Positions 10,301-18,269 of a DNA stretch of 64,000 nucleotides are shown here, piece by piece. The stretch is taken from contig NZ_CP050307.1 of NCBI RefSeq assembly GCF_014189535.1, positions 620,001 to 684,000 on the forward strand, given 5' to 3'. This stretch comes from Rhizobium lusitanum. Lineage in GTDB: Bacteria > Pseudomonadota > Alphaproteobacteria > Rhizobiales > Rhizobiaceae. Every line of letters begins with the position of its first letter. Positions within the stretch are counted from its first letter, which is position 1. Below the pieces are notes generated by a model. It was not told the origin of the DNA, made no database searches, and was given only the letters and a program-made list of their open reading frames with translations. Both the position numbers and the translations under genes were made by a program.

Positions 10301-10724
10301 GCAGCAGATTGCCAAGTACCGTCGCGCCGAGACCGATGATGCCAGCTGCAAACTGCGTGCTGATTCCGAGTGTGCTAGCAAGAGCCGGTGCCCAGACCTG
10401 ACCGAGCGCTATTGCGGCTATCGAGACAACGACAGAGAGGATCGATCGCAGCGCATCGCGACCCGGCACGATCCGGATGACAACACGGACGCCAGCATGA
10501 GGATAGACACGAGACCAATATTCCCGCTCGATTACCGCGCTGCCTCGATCAGAAACAAGCACAACGCGCGCTTGGGAGAGTTCGTGCTCCGTCAGCCGAG
10601 GCAAGGCGACGGCAACAATCTCGGCGATCGACAGACCGGCATGCAGTTCCAGATCCACCCGGCCGGTTCCCGGATCAAAAAATGGAGCTGCGAGAACAGG
10701 TACAATGCCTTTTTGAACGGTCAT
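7389..10724 (-). CDS. tail tip / host-specificity protein (TipJ-like)
   Basis: 1,111 residues. Start 10724 is chosen because it makes an ATGA overlap with the preceding stop and has GAGGG 8 bases upstream; the frame is open further upstream. Early residues include two small hydrophobic, Ala/Gly-rich helices (about 95-150), as in lambda J and GTA TipJ-like proteins. A long beta-rich body follows, with fibronectin-III-like segments after about residue 740. The protein forms the central tail tip that contacts the receptor and carries the fibre. Order after NlpC/P60 and before the tailspike agrees. Confidence 0.9.
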   Translation of the reverse strand: MTVQKGIVPVLAAPFFDPGTGRVDLELHAGLSIAEIVAVALPRLTEHELSQARVVLVSDRGSAVIEREYWSRVYPHAGVRVVIRIVPGRDALRSILSVVVSIAAIALGQVWAPALASTLGISTQFAAGIIGLGATVLGNLLLNALIPPVSTDNDKKTSYQISGWRNKLDPDGVVPLILGKVRYAPPFAATSYTEIVGDLQYVRALFCFGYGRLALSEFRIGDTAFSDYDEIEQEVREGLSTDEPVTLYPTQIYEESVGAELARPEQRDDQGDEIDGPGIETPIIRTTGFDASGASVITGFPAGLGRVDEKGKQKSVTVSIRIRQRPAGTETWSDVVTLDFTAKKFEGFYRQYTWNFATRGRYDIEVTRMTDEFTSQSTQGRTTWVALQTLRPEYPLNFTSPLTLVAIRVKATYQLNGALDNFSAIASRICLDWDSASQTWIERETVNPASAYRYILQSPANPKPVPDSEVNLPLLQSWHEFCSAKGLKYDKAIDDEGTLGDRLKEVAAAGRATPWHDGIRHGVVIDRPQDLVVDHINPRVSWNFQSTRTYFEPPHGFRIQFLDQTNDYKQAERLVPWPGYSGEILLTEQLELPGKTDPGEIWIEGRRKMYEAIYRPDVYTSTVDGPIRVATRGDLVMGSYDVLDRTQIATRVKWISDKLIELEDAVTMSSGIDYAVRFRVYADEEDTIGTSVVRSVRTNVGEHMVVTLTGDGAAPTAGDIIHFGGALTESMPLIVTRVEAAQDMATNFTMIDASPIIDELTDAEVPPPWSGRVGDDIGNSTGLPPAPVIVSISTGVSGTDVSGGLEVNLRPGSGAVPSVTFRVYHRLNGASTWNSVDFPAANGGCSISGYSSGQPVQIRATALNAAGSEGTSTVVVNVTIGGQDAALPLALDSSMISVGALLGGGTVMFSTTADAATVQIQIYRSMSSTINRATDAVGDAVAVQPSRGYSTPIGDTTRSNLATNGGFDTDSGWTKGTGWTIASGLATHASGTSSLLSQARATTVGIYYRIAFTLSGITAGTLTPQLTGGTTQGGTARSANGNFSDRIQAVSGNNTLALSATSAFVGSVDNAVVFEETATCLAAGTHYIWLEPQNSDGVAGPLAGPFTVTIR

Positions 10725-11143
10725 TGAGCCGCCCTCAAAGGCATGCTGAAATGCCGATAAATGCCCGTGAGGCGATGTGCCCAACGGCCGGAGTTATAGT
10801 GCTCCAGGCGAGAATGATCGTCGGCCGATGTATGCAGCATCAGGCCGGGCGAAACCACAATACCGACATGTGCCTCCATATGACCGCGCCGGAAGACGAC
10901 AATGTCGAAGCTTGCCGCCTGGACGGTTCTCGTCCACGTCTCACCCACGGCAACCGCGCTGATCAACGCGTCCAGCTCCCGGCGTTCTTCCGGCGAAGTG
11001 TATTGCTCGATATAGCTCGGCAGTTCGATGCCGAGAGCTTCCCCGTACACCAGCTTGGCAAGGCCCCAGCAATCGACGCCGGCGCGATCGCGACCGAACT
11101 CGACGTAAGGCAGGCCAATGTAATCGTTGGTCCAGTGGCTCAT
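10721..11143 (-). CDS. NlpC/P60-family tail-tip peptidase
   Basis: 140 residues. Start 11143 gives an ATGA overlap with the preceding gene. The motif GVDCWGL (residues about 22-28) holds the catalytic Cys. A His in EAHVGIV (about 95-101) and a later His near HTSADD complete the expected Cys-His-polar pattern. Tail-tip NlpC/P60 proteins (lambda K-like) open cell-wall peptides during DNA entry. It ends by ATGA overlap with the tip protein, so the four tail-tip genes appear translationally coupled. Confidence 0.9.
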   Translation of the reverse strand: MSHWTNDYIGLPYVEFGRDRAGVDCWGLAKLVYGEALGIELPSYIEQYTSPEERRELDALISAVAVGETWTRTVQAASFDIVVFRRGHMEAHVGIVVSPGLMLHTSADDHSRLEHYNSGRWAHRLTGIYRHFSMPLRAAQ

Positions 11144-11664
11144 CGGTGCACCCCCGGAAACCTGTTCTTGGTCATCAGGCCGGAAGGAACCTTCTCGTCC
11201 TCGATACTTTCGCGGCTGATGGTGAGGGCGACTTCGCCGGCATTGATCTGAGCGCTCATCAGCTTCAGCCCGTGCCATTCCGCTTCAATCAGATCGGGGG
11301 AGCTGGCGAGAACGCAGGCGATGTTGACCGTCGCGAAATCGGTGAACGACCGCAGAAGCTTGGCGATATCGTTATCGACGTTCTCCAGGACGAGGCTGGT
11401 GTCTGTCGCGACGTCATCGATGTCGGAAGGAACGGTGGCAGAGGCCAGCACGAACAGGTAAGGATCGGTGACCGGATTGACGTCCATCCAGGTCGAGCGC
11501 GTGCAATACATCAACGGATCGTCCTGGAGCCTTTCCGTTGGGTCCGTGGACAGCAGGATCGGCTTATCGAGCGAGGAATGCTCGATGTAAAACAGCACGG
11601 CATAGATCTCGCTGGTGTTCTGGGCATCCTGCGCCAGGCGCGCGGTCAGGGACATACGCCTCAT
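11140..11664 (-). CDS. DUF1833-type minor tail protein
   Basis: 174 residues. The start at 11664 forms an ATGA overlap with the upstream gene. The sequence is beta-rich, with a segment of the type YEAVLFYIEHSS near the start and a late EWHGLKLM segment. It sits between a minor tail gene and NlpC/P60, the place filled by lambda L/M-type tail-tip hub components. The family name comes from sequence resemblance and order; function is structural by inference. Confidence 0.7.
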   Translation of the reverse strand: MRRMSLTARLAQDAQNTSEIYAVLFYIEHSSLDKPILLSTDPTERLQDDPLMYCTRSTWMDVNPVTDPYLFVLASATVPSDIDDVATDTSLVLENVDNDIAKLLRSFTDFATVNIACVLASSPDLIEAEWHGLKLMSAQINAGEVALTISRESIEDEKVPSGLMTKNRFPGVHR

Positions 11665-12083
11665 GGCATCACCCACACGGAGAAGGATTTTCGGAATTCA
11701 ACGCCGACGATCGCTTCGGCCGGCATAGTGTCGCCGAACATGCAGAGCCACCGTGCCGATAGAAGGATCTGACGGCCAGCCGCCGTCAGAAGCGGCCGGC
11801 CATCGGCCGCGTAAAGCTTCCATCCGTCTGTCGTGGGGTCGGGCATATAGAACGGCTTCGAACCGCGCGAAGTCGTGCTGCGATGGAAGCGGTCAAAAAT
11901 GGCTTTGCCGTTCCGGTCAACCAGGATGGACAGGCTGACCTGATCGGCGACCGAGGAAAAGCGTGAGCGATAGCTGGGAGGGCCGGCTTCGTTATTTCGT
12001 TTGAGACGGCTTTCCTGCGGCGAGCTTTGCCAACTCTCCCGCTCCGGCTTCGGCAATTCGATCGGCCAGGTCGCGACAGTCAT
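11661..12083 (-). CDS. minor tail protein
   Basis: 140 residues. Start 12083 follows a weak GGAT. The protein opens with WPIELPKPERESW, typical of tail proteins that sit just after the tape measure in alphaproteobacterial siphophages. It then has a predicted beta core (SLSILVDRNGKAIFDRF; a late LLSARWLCMFGD). Length and order match the first of the tail-tip hub genes. It overlaps the start of the next gene by ATGA. No enzymatic motif is present. Confidence 0.72.
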   Translation of the reverse strand: MTVATWPIELPKPERESWQSSPQESRLKRNNEAGPPSYRSRFSSVADQVSLSILVDRNGKAIFDRFHRSTTSRGSKPFYMPDPTTDGWKLYAADGRPLLTAAGRQILLSARWLCMFGDTMPAEAIVGVEFRKSFSVWVMP

Positions 12084-12201
12084 AGGCGGCCATCCCGGCC
12101 GCGTCCGACCGATGGATAAGACTTGCCTGAATGTGCGTTGCGGAGTGCCATGACCAACCAAAGAAAAGGCCGGGAAGACCCGGCTGGATTGGCTCGATCA
12201 T
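11992..12201 (-). CDS. possible small protein overlapping the minor tail gene
   Basis: 69 codons from an ATG just downstream of repeat copy 1. The last 45 residues are alternately charged and Ala-rich and could form helices (DLADRIAEAGAGELAKL). They overlap the minor tail frame by 92 bases in another frame. No strong ribosome site was seen, and a TTG at 12222 would also fit. It may be a real small tail gene or an accident of high-GC sequence. Confidence 0.25.
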   Translation of the reverse strand: MIEPIQPGLPGLFFGWSWHSATHIQASLIHRSDAAGMAAYDCRDLADRIAEAGAGELAKLAAGKPSQTK

Positions 12202-12217
12202 GGCCCGAGCTGGGCAT

Positions 12218-12244
12218 GGCAAAACAGCCGCAAGGGCTTGTGGG
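12218..12244. repeat. 27-bp module-boundary repeat, copy 1
   Basis: On + it reads GGCAAAACAGCC, then GCAAGGGCTTGTGGG. It differs from copy 2 at a single base. The part CCGCAA-GGGC-TTGTGG is a dyad with one G.T pair. It lies between the end of the tape measure and the tail-tip genes, a possible promoter site for the tail-tip operon. Nothing else is evident in 12084-12312. Confidence 0.75.
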
Positions 12245-12312
12245 TAAGGTGGCGAGGTGTCTGGAGGGTGAAAAACCCTTACACTTTTTCGGGGCGGTTC
12301 GCTAGCACCTGG

Positions 12313-13653
12313 TCAGCGGGAAATACCCCGTCGCTTGACGCCGAAGGTCCGATTGAGCGTCTTTGACGCGCCGCCGCCCTTGGTGCCCATGGCATCGCCG
12401 ACCGTGTCGGAAATCACGAACTTCGTCTGGCGAGCGCCCCGTTCATCGGTCGTCTGCTCGGCCTGGACGTTTGCGCCGGAATAATTGTGGAACTCGATCT
12501 TGCCGAATGGATCGCCGCCCGACGGATTGACGACCGTCTGACCGCCGCCAACGACGCCACCGCGATCGTAGCCGCGATAGCCGAGGCGCATTCCTTCAAC
12601 CACGGCAGCGCCGCCGGCACGTCGAACATCGTCCTGGCTCCAGATAACCTCGCCCTTGTGGGCGATGCCGGCCGGCTGCAACCTTCCGCCATCGCCGGTA
12701 TAGCCGCCACCATCAAAACCCTTGGTCAGGAACGAAGAATACGTCGTATTCGGCTTCCAGAAGACGCTCGACGGATCGGAGACGCTACCCCCAAACAGCG
12801 AGGTGAAGAAGTTGGACGTGCCGCCGATCAGCGAACCGAACAGGCCACCTGTCGCCCCGGTTGCTCCATTGGTTCCAGCGCCAGTAACCATGCCGCCAAG
12901 GTTCTGACCGAACTGCCCGAGGCCGCTCCCAAAGACACCGAGGTTTTGCGTCGCCCCTTGCGAGCCAGCCGCCAATTTGGTGAGCGCCTGCGCTGCCTGG
13001 TTGCCAGACGATTGAATGTCTGGCCAAACGGCGGTTTGAGCTGAGGTCGAACCGCTCATCCCGCCCTTGTTTATGCCATCCCAGTTGCCGATGCCTGTCC
13101 TTGCCGCGCCGTACCACGACCCCCAACCGTTTCGTTTGGCATAATCGAGCGCGAAATCGACTCCGGCCGGCCCATTCGCGGCGAGCCGAGGATCAAGGCC
13201 GGTCTTGCTTTGGAAAGCGTTGCCGAGGCCGCCGCCCGTGTAGAGCTGAAACGGGCCGAAGGACGGCTCCTGCACGCCGTTCTTGAATACGCCGGATTGC
13301 ATATTCCAGCTATTAAGGCCGCCTTCCGATTTCGCAACGTTAAGCGCGACGTTCGGATCGATGCCGCGCTTCAAGGCCGCCTGGGTAATGTAAGAGGCAA
13401 TGGAGCCGTTTGCCGCTGCGCCGTTGTTGTTGGCGGCAGTCAAGGCGGAAGCCTGATTGGAACCGCCCGTCAGGAGATTGCCGACGCCGGCCGAGACGCC
13501 GCCATTGATCATGACGGTTCCCGCCGTCACGGCCATGGAGGCAACCGACTGCCCGCCGCCAACCATCTGCTTGAACGCACCGCTCAGTCCGCCAGCGTCA
13601 GCAATTGTGCCGTAGTTCGAGCCGGTCAACGCATTCTTCAGAGGGTTCGTCAC
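12313..13653 (-). CDS. tape measure protein, C-terminal part with muralytic domain (split by frameshift)
   Basis: 446 codons from a GTG; the frame is open back to the A-run at 13673-13677. Here the upstream tape-measure frame can be joined by adding one A, giving a continuous helix that runs into VTNPLKNALTG. Residues about 85-190 resemble a lytic transglycosylase, with Glu in AKSEGGLNS and a GPFQLY motif. Residues about 300-370 (GFDGGGYTGDGG, HKGEVIWS) are typical of tape-measure C-termini. I read this as the second half of one protein rather than a separate gene. Confidence 0.72.
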   Translation of the reverse strand: MTNPLKNALTGSNYGTIADAGGLSGAFKQMVGGGQSVASMAVTAGTVMINGGVSAGVGNLLTGGSNQASALTAANNNGAAANGSIASYITQAALKRGIDPNVALNVAKSEGGLNSWNMQSGVFKNGVQEPSFGPFQLYTGGGLGNAFQSKTGLDPRLAANGPAGVDFALDYAKRNGWGSWYGAARTGIGNWDGINKGGMSGSTSAQTAVWPDIQSSGNQAAQALTKLAAGSQGATQNLGVFGSGLGQFGQNLGGMVTGAGTNGATGATGGLFGSLIGGTSNFFTSLFGGSVSDPSSVFWKPNTTYSSFLTKGFDGGGYTGDGGRLQPAGIAHKGEVIWSQDDVRRAGGAAVVEGMRLGYRGYDRGGVVGGGQTVVNPSGGDPFGKIEFHNYSGANVQAEQTTDERGARQTKFVISDTVGDAMGTKGGGASKTLNRTFGVKRRGISR

Positions 13654-16310
13654 GCCCAGCTGAAGGAGCGTCTTTTTGCATCGGTGGCAACGCTATCCAG
13701 AGCGCCTTTCACATCGCCCGAACTGAGCTTATCGACAGCGCCGTCTATGGCGTCTTCCTCGGCTTTTCGAATCGTGTTCCAGGCATCGGTCGTGCGAGAG
13801 AGCTGCTGGTTCCATTTCTCCGTTTCGACGGCGGCGGCGCGGATGCCCTTGGCAATGCCGCCGTTGGGATCGGTGCCCATCTGCTTGATCTTCGCTTCGG
13901 CGTCGTACTGCGCGAGAAGCATCGACTGATCGGTCGTTCCTCGGCCGGCGATCGACGTCTGAAACCGCAGGCGGTCGATGTTGCGCTGTTGATCGCTGAG
14001 ATAGGACGCCGCATTGGCATTGCGCTGCGCCTCTGCCACGCCGTCATAGGCGGCGCGCAACTTCGTGATCGTATCGAGCAGCGCTGCTTTTTCCGCGCCC
14101 TCCAACTTCGCCGCAGCCAGGACCAGCGGCCGAAGTTGCAGCTCCGTCTGCAGAGCCGTAGCCGCCTGATCGGCCGTGATCGTACCGGCGGCAACCTGCG
14201 CAGTCAGCTTGGCCCGGATCTCGGTCTCGGTCTGCATGTCGGTCGCCTGCGTTTGCGCAGTCGCGATCGTCTCCTGAATGACCTTGTTGCGTTCACGGGC
14301 AACGCTCGCCTCAAGCTCGGTCGAGCCGATCTCCTGCGCTCCCAGCTGCAACCTTGCGCGCCGCGCTTCCAGTTCGGCCCGGATCGCCGGATTGCGCTCG
14401 TTCTGGATCTGGATATCGATCCGATCCAGCTCGCTCGCCCTGGCTTGCTTGTTGATCAACGCATCGAGCGCGCGGGTTTGGGCGTCGATCGCCGCCGTGA
14501 TCCGCTCGCGCTGGGTATCGTCAATGCCTGTGACGTTCAGGCCGGACTGCATCGCTGCGATGCTGTTGCGATAGGATTCGATCCGCTGGGAATCGCTGTT
14601 GGCGGGCGACGCATCGGCGGCGCTGACCGCCGCCTGACTCAGCCTGATATCGTTCGCAGCTTTCTGGCGGGCGGCGGCTTCGTCGTCGCGCTTTTTTATC
14701 TGGGCATCAAGTCCGTCAACCTGCGCTTGAGCCGAACCGGTTCCCCAGCCGAAGGGCATGCTCTGCGCATTCTGAAGTCGAACCCGCGCCATGGCCCGCT
14801 GATCTTCCAGCGAGGGACCGTTGACGACATTGTCCGTGAATCGACCAACAGCATCCCACGAATTGCTTGCGTTCCTCGACACGAAATCCCATGCCCGGCC
14901 GAAAGCCGTCGTCGCTTCAGTGGCGCTGGCGAGCTTCCTCGGAAGCGCATCGAGAAGAACAGCTTGAGCCTCGGACTGCCGATTTGAGCGCGCAAGGTTC
15001 GTGGCCTGCCGCGCCGTGGCAGCGTCGATCAGGCCGTATTGCTGATAGAGTGCCTGCGCCGCTTTTTCCGGATCGGCGAACATCTGCGCCAACGCCTGGC
15101 CGGCTGCGTCGCTGTCCGTGCCGATAGTCGCGCCAAAATCCTTGCTGATCGAGATCAGCTTCTCGAAGTTCTCAGAACCGATCTTGCCGGTGCGCAGGAA
15201 CGCCGCTTCCATCGAGCGAGCCGACGAAACCGAAATACCGGCATTGGAAGCACCGGCCTGGGCCGAGGCTTCCATGCTGGCTTGCGTGCCGGTCACTGCT
15301 CGGCCGAGGCCGGAAGCAGCGGTCTCGACTTCCTTGGTCGATGCCAGATAATCGCCCCACGCCTTGCCGCCGAGGGCGAGCGCCGCAGCGAGTGCACCGA
15401 CGCCGACGGTAACAGGCGTAATGAACTTCGCCGCTCCGGACGCAAGCGTGCTGAAATCCTTCAGCGCGGCATTGACGCCACCCTGGCCAGCATAGAGCTG
15501 CAGGATCTGCGGACCCTGTTGAATGGCGACCATGCCGAGCGGCATGCCTCCGCCGATCCCCTGACCAACGTCGAACAGCTGATAGGTCAGGTTCTGACGA
15601 CGAAACTGAGAGTTCCGGTCGCTGCCACCGTTGCTGCCATTGCCCTTGATCGCATCGATCGAACCCAACGCGGCCCGGCGCTGGCGGGTGAGCGCAGCCG
15701 TCATTTCGTCGGCCGAGATCGCGCCGACCTTGTGTGCCTCGCGGATATCGGCGACGGCGGATTTGTAGTTGGTAACGACAGCAAAGAGCGGATTGTATTT
15801 CGCGCGCAGCTGGTCGAGCTGCTGACCATAGGCGGTGATATCGGCTCCGCGATCGGGCGTGATCGTCACCCGATCGACAGCCGCCTGGGCAAAGGCCTTG
15901 TTGGCGGCAGCGGCGCTGGCGATCGACGAGGCAAGCGCATTGTAGGCGTTCGTCTCGCGGATCCTGAGATCGATCGCCTGCGACGCGGAGATAGCACCGA
16001 CGCTCTGCGCCTGGTTGATCTGCTGAAGGGACGTCTGCAGTCTCTGTTGCGCGGCAATGAGCGGATCGAATTTCGCGGCGAGACGATCCAGTTCCTGACC
16101 GTAGGCGGCGATATCGGCGGCGCGGGAGTTCGTGTTCGCGGCCGGCTGCGCGATCCGCAGCTGGGCGTCGACCAGCTTCTGGATCTGGACGGCGGTGGTC
16201 TCAGCCGCCGTGCCAATACTGGAAAACGCCTGCTTGGTTGTCTGAACGCCAGCGCCGACCTGGCTGGTATCGAGCGTGACGACGGCGGCAAGTCTAAGAG
16301 GCGAAGCCAT
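13650..16310 (-). CDS. tail tape measure protein, N-terminal part
   Basis: 886 residues; ATG 16310 overlaps the preceding stop as TGATG. The protein is mostly long Ala/Gln-rich alpha helix. It has duplicated segments near residues 70 and 155 (DIAAYGQELDRL and DITAYGQQLDQL) and a hydrophobic stretch near residues 270-320. The tape measure sets tail length and passes into the cell envelope at infection. It stops at 13650 shortly after a run of five As. With six As the frame would continue into the next ORF for about 1,340 residues in all. Tail chaperones upstream and tail-tip genes downstream agree. Confidence 0.85.
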   Translation of the reverse strand: MASPLRLAAVVTLDTSQVGAGVQTTKQAFSSIGTAAETTAVQIQKLVDAQLRIAQPAANTNSRAADIAAYGQELDRLAAKFDPLIAAQQRLQTSLQQINQAQSVGAISASQAIDLRIRETNAYNALASSIASAAAANKAFAQAAVDRVTITPDRGADITAYGQQLDQLRAKYNPLFAVVTNYKSAVADIREAHKVGAISADEMTAALTRQRRAALGSIDAIKGNGSNGGSDRNSQFRRQNLTYQLFDVGQGIGGGMPLGMVAIQQGPQILQLYAGQGGVNAALKDFSTLASGAAKFITPVTVGVGALAAALALGGKAWGDYLASTKEVETAASGLGRAVTGTQASMEASAQAGASNAGISVSSARSMEAAFLRTGKIGSENFEKLISISKDFGATIGTDSDAAGQALAQMFADPEKAAQALYQQYGLIDAATARQATNLARSNRQSEAQAVLLDALPRKLASATEATTAFGRAWDFVSRNASNSWDAVGRFTDNVVNGPSLEDQRAMARVRLQNAQSMPFGWGTGSAQAQVDGLDAQIKKRDDEAAARQKAANDIRLSQAAVSAADASPANSDSQRIESYRNSIAAMQSGLNVTGIDDTQRERITAAIDAQTRALDALINKQARASELDRIDIQIQNERNPAIRAELEARRARLQLGAQEIGSTELEASVARERNKVIQETIATAQTQATDMQTETEIRAKLTAQVAAGTITADQAATALQTELQLRPLVLAAAKLEGAEKAALLDTITKLRAAYDGVAEAQRNANAASYLSDQQRNIDRLRFQTSIAGRGTTDQSMLLAQYDAEAKIKQMGTDPNGGIAKGIRAAAVETEKWNQQLSRTTDAWNTIRKAEEDAIDGAVDKLSSGDVKGALDSVATDAKRRSFSWA

Positions 16311-16657
16311 CAATCATCTCCACTATTGAGGACTGGCAGCGCCGCTTCCTCCATAACCCGTACGTCATCCCAAAGGTCGTCGGCGAAACGGCTCCTGCGG
16401 AAGACGATGTCACATGCCGTATAATCGAGACCAATCCAGACCAGACCCGCCATCCCGATGCCACTGACGCGCCATTGGGTATCGCAGGCAAGGAAGGCCA
16501 TGAGGCTATCCCAATTGCAGTCCGCGACCGGATCGAAGTCTTCTTCCTCTGTGGTTCCCGGCGTGGGGATCTTCGCGCCCATCTGAGCAAACTCGCTGCG
16601 GAAGGTCGCGTTCATCGCGACAGGCCGGCTCCGGTCGATCCGGCCTGTTCTGTTCAA
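16310..16657 (-). CDS. DUF1799-like tail chaperone extension (GT-type product of -1 frameshift)
   Basis: 115 codons if begun at a TTG, but no ribosome site precedes it. The frame is exactly the -1 frame of the chaperone gene, and it is open upstream through the slippery site at 16684-16690. A shifted ribosome would therefore make one chaperone-DUF1799 fusion ending here, like lambda gpGT. The core (DCNWDSLMAFLACDTQW) has the Trp-rich look of DUF1799 proteins, which sit in this position in siphophages. An internal ATG at 16615 could give a short separate product. Confidence 0.75.
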   Translation of the reverse strand: MNRTGRIDRSRPVAMNATFRSEFAQMGAKIPTPGTTEEEDFDPVADCNWDSLMAFLACDTQWRVSGIGMAGLVWIGLDYTACDIVFRRSRFADDLWDDVRVMEEAALPVLNSGDD

Positions 16658-16671
16658 TGCCCAGCTCTTGG

Positions 16672-17118
16672 CTAGGCTTTCGAGTTTCCCACGCGCGCCT
16701 TGTCGTTCGAGACGGCTTCCTCAAAGGCCTTGTTGAGGGCAGCGCGGATGCGATCATGATTGAGGGCCATATCGAGTGCAGCCGCCGTGAATGGGAGGGG
16801 ATTCCCATGCTCGTCGAGGATACCGCGCCAGTTCTTGATGCTCAGATGATCCATCTTCCGATCATGAGCCTCGATCTTTGCGCCGATCTTTTCCCCTTTT
16901 GCTGTAGCGGCCGCATGGTCGCTCAGAAAATCATCGCCACTTGGCAGCTGTTTGACCAGGGCTTTGCGCTCGTCCTGGTTGACCTTCAGTTCATTGCGGC
17001 CACGAATGACGAACTCGACCTCGAAGGTCTCTTCCTTCAATGTCCCGGGATTGTCATTGTCCGGTTCAAGGACGGTTACCGGCCACCATGCGGTCAGGTT
17101 CGAAACGATTTTGAACAT
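16672..17118 (-). CDS. tail assembly chaperone (gpG-like)
   Basis: 148 residues, with an AAAGG upstream of ATG 17118. N-terminal beta strands (residues 8-48) are followed by charged helices, as in tail assembly chaperones that coat the tape measure. It lies between tail tube and tape measure. The stop TAG at 16672 is three codons past a canonical GGGAAAC heptamer in the correct phase, so a minority of ribosomes should continue into the DUF1799 frame. Identity rests on position, frameshift and composition. Confidence 0.8.
   Translation of the reverse strand: MFKIVSNLTAWWPVTVLEPDNDNPGTLKEETFEVEFVIRGRNELKVNQDERKALVKQLPSGDDFLSDHAAATAKGEKIGAKIEAHDRKMDHLSIKNWRGILDEHGNPLPFTAAALDMALNHDRIRAALNKAFEEAVSNDKARVGNSKA
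16684..16690 (-). promoter_or_regulatory. programmed -1 frameshift site GGGAAAC
   Basis: On the - strand the zero frame reads ..G GGA AAC, the exact X_XXY_YYZ phase for tandem slippage. Lambda G/GT uses GGGAAAG in the same gene position. The -1 frame reads into the DUF1799 ORF without a stop. Confidence 0.82.
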
Positions 17119-17138
17119 GTTTAAAAGCCCTTTGAAAC

Positions 17139-18071
17139 TTACTTGATGGTGACGAAAAATTCGTCGTTGCCCACAGTCGGCAACGCCATCAGTGGAAGCT
17201 GGTTGTTGATGATCTTCTGGTTTTCCGTGTAGGTCGCGCGGCCGAGTTGGAAATTCGCGCCGTCGAAGCCGACGATATTGCCGGCCACGGTGCCGTGCTG
17301 CGCAGCCATCACACCAGTCTCATGCGCGCTGGCCATACCGAACCAGTCTATCGTTGCAAGCGAGGCCGCCGCCATGGTCGTCTGACCGGTCATCTGTCGA
17401 TCAACCGACTCGATGCTTTCGGCGTTGATGAGCAGACGCGGCTGGATGTCCGCGCCAAGATCGAAGGAGAAAGCCTCGCACGCGCCGGCATAGCCGAAGA
17501 GCGAGAACGTGGTATTCGCCTTCGAAACCGGAACCGGCTTGATGAACTTCGTAAGATCCATGCCGACCGGCATCGTTGGCGAATCCGAGATGACGCCAAG
17601 CAGACCGGTGATAGTGAATGACCAGCGCGCAATCTGCGATGGCTGAAAGTCCAGCTTCCAGGTGCCACGGCAACCAAGCATGATGTGCTTGATGGCACCG
17701 TTGACAAAATAGATCGTGGCCGACTCGAAGTTGCTGGAGATCGGATTGTACTTGACGTCCGTATCGACGGTGATGACTTCGGCCATCTGGGAGGCGCGAA
17801 GCAAAGGTCCATAGGCGGGCGGCGTGCCCGGATCTCCTGAACCAGCCACTTCGACGTCGAAGGCGATCCGGGCATAGTTACCGGTCAGGATCACACCCTG
17901 GTGGCCCATATACGGCAGGATCAGATCACGGCTGACGTCCTGACCAACAGACGGCTCGAAGTTGAAGTTGGATGCCTGGATAGCGTTCAAGGCACCGGTT
18001 GGTGTCGGATCGGTGCCGTAAGCGGTCTCGATCTTTACCAGCAGGGCTTTGTTTCTTGCGTATATCGTCAT
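17139..18071 (-). CDS. major tail tube protein
   Basis: 310 residues, ATG 18071 after an AAAGG. The N-terminus (residues 1-45) fits the alphaproteobacterial siphophage tube family: a short strand, KIETAYGTDPTP, then a strand pair. The remainder is Gly/Thr-rich beta structure with a second domain. It polymerises into the rigid channel of a non-contractile tail. There is no contractile sheath gene beside it. This sets the phage with D3112/B3-like rather than Mu-like tails. It is followed by the chaperone after 20 bases. Confidence 0.85.
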   Translation of the reverse strand: MTIYARNKALLVKIETAYGTDPTPTGALNAIQASNFNFEPSVGQDVSRDLILPYMGHQGVILTGNYARIAFDVEVAGSGDPGTPPAYGPLLRASQMAEVITVDTDVKYNPISSNFESATIYFVNGAIKHIMLGCRGTWKLDFQPSQIARWSFTITGLLGVISDSPTMPVGMDLTKFIKPVPVSKANTTFSLFGYAGACEAFSFDLGADIQPRLLINAESIESVDRQMTGQTTMAAASLATIDWFGMASAHETGVMAAQHGTVAGNIVGFDGANFQLGRATYTENQKIINNQLPLMALPTVGNDEFFVTIK

Positions 18072-18074
18072 GGA

Positions 18075-18269
18075 TCAGGCCTTTCCCTTTTTGCCGCCGG
18101 TCTCTTCTTCGGCTGGGGTTTCAACGACGGCCGGCTGTCCGGCTTGGAGTTCTGTCGCGGTCGATGCCTCGGCCGACGTTTCGGGTGTAACGTCGGCCGG
18201 CGCGGCGATCGGCGTCAGGCTTCCGTTCTTTTCGCGGCGATAGGAGCCGCCAGTTTGCGGGTGCGTCAT
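18075..18269 (-). CDS. small acidic protein (tail module)
   Basis: 64 residues, start at 18269 by ATGA overlap with the upstream stop. The first 20 residues are basic. The rest is a disordered Pro/Ala/Thr/Glu-rich tail ending in a lysine cluster (GGKKGKA). Its place between tail-completion and tube genes matches a small gene seen in Mu-like phages at the gp38 position, but no function is known to me. Composition resembles the 66-residue protein at 19101-19301. Confidence 0.6.
   Translation of the reverse strand: MTHPQTGGSYRREKNGSLTPIAAPADVTPETSAEASTATELQAGQPAVVETPAEEETGGKKGKA

Noticed and set aside
15039..16424. 461-codon + strand ORF, with a similar one at 13605-14987
   Set aside because: Shadows of the tape measure gene, which shows coherent helical repeats.
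16506..16808. ORF in a third frame across the chaperone/DUF1799 junction
   Set aside because: Basic, irregular product; the GGGAAAC frameshift explains this junction without it.
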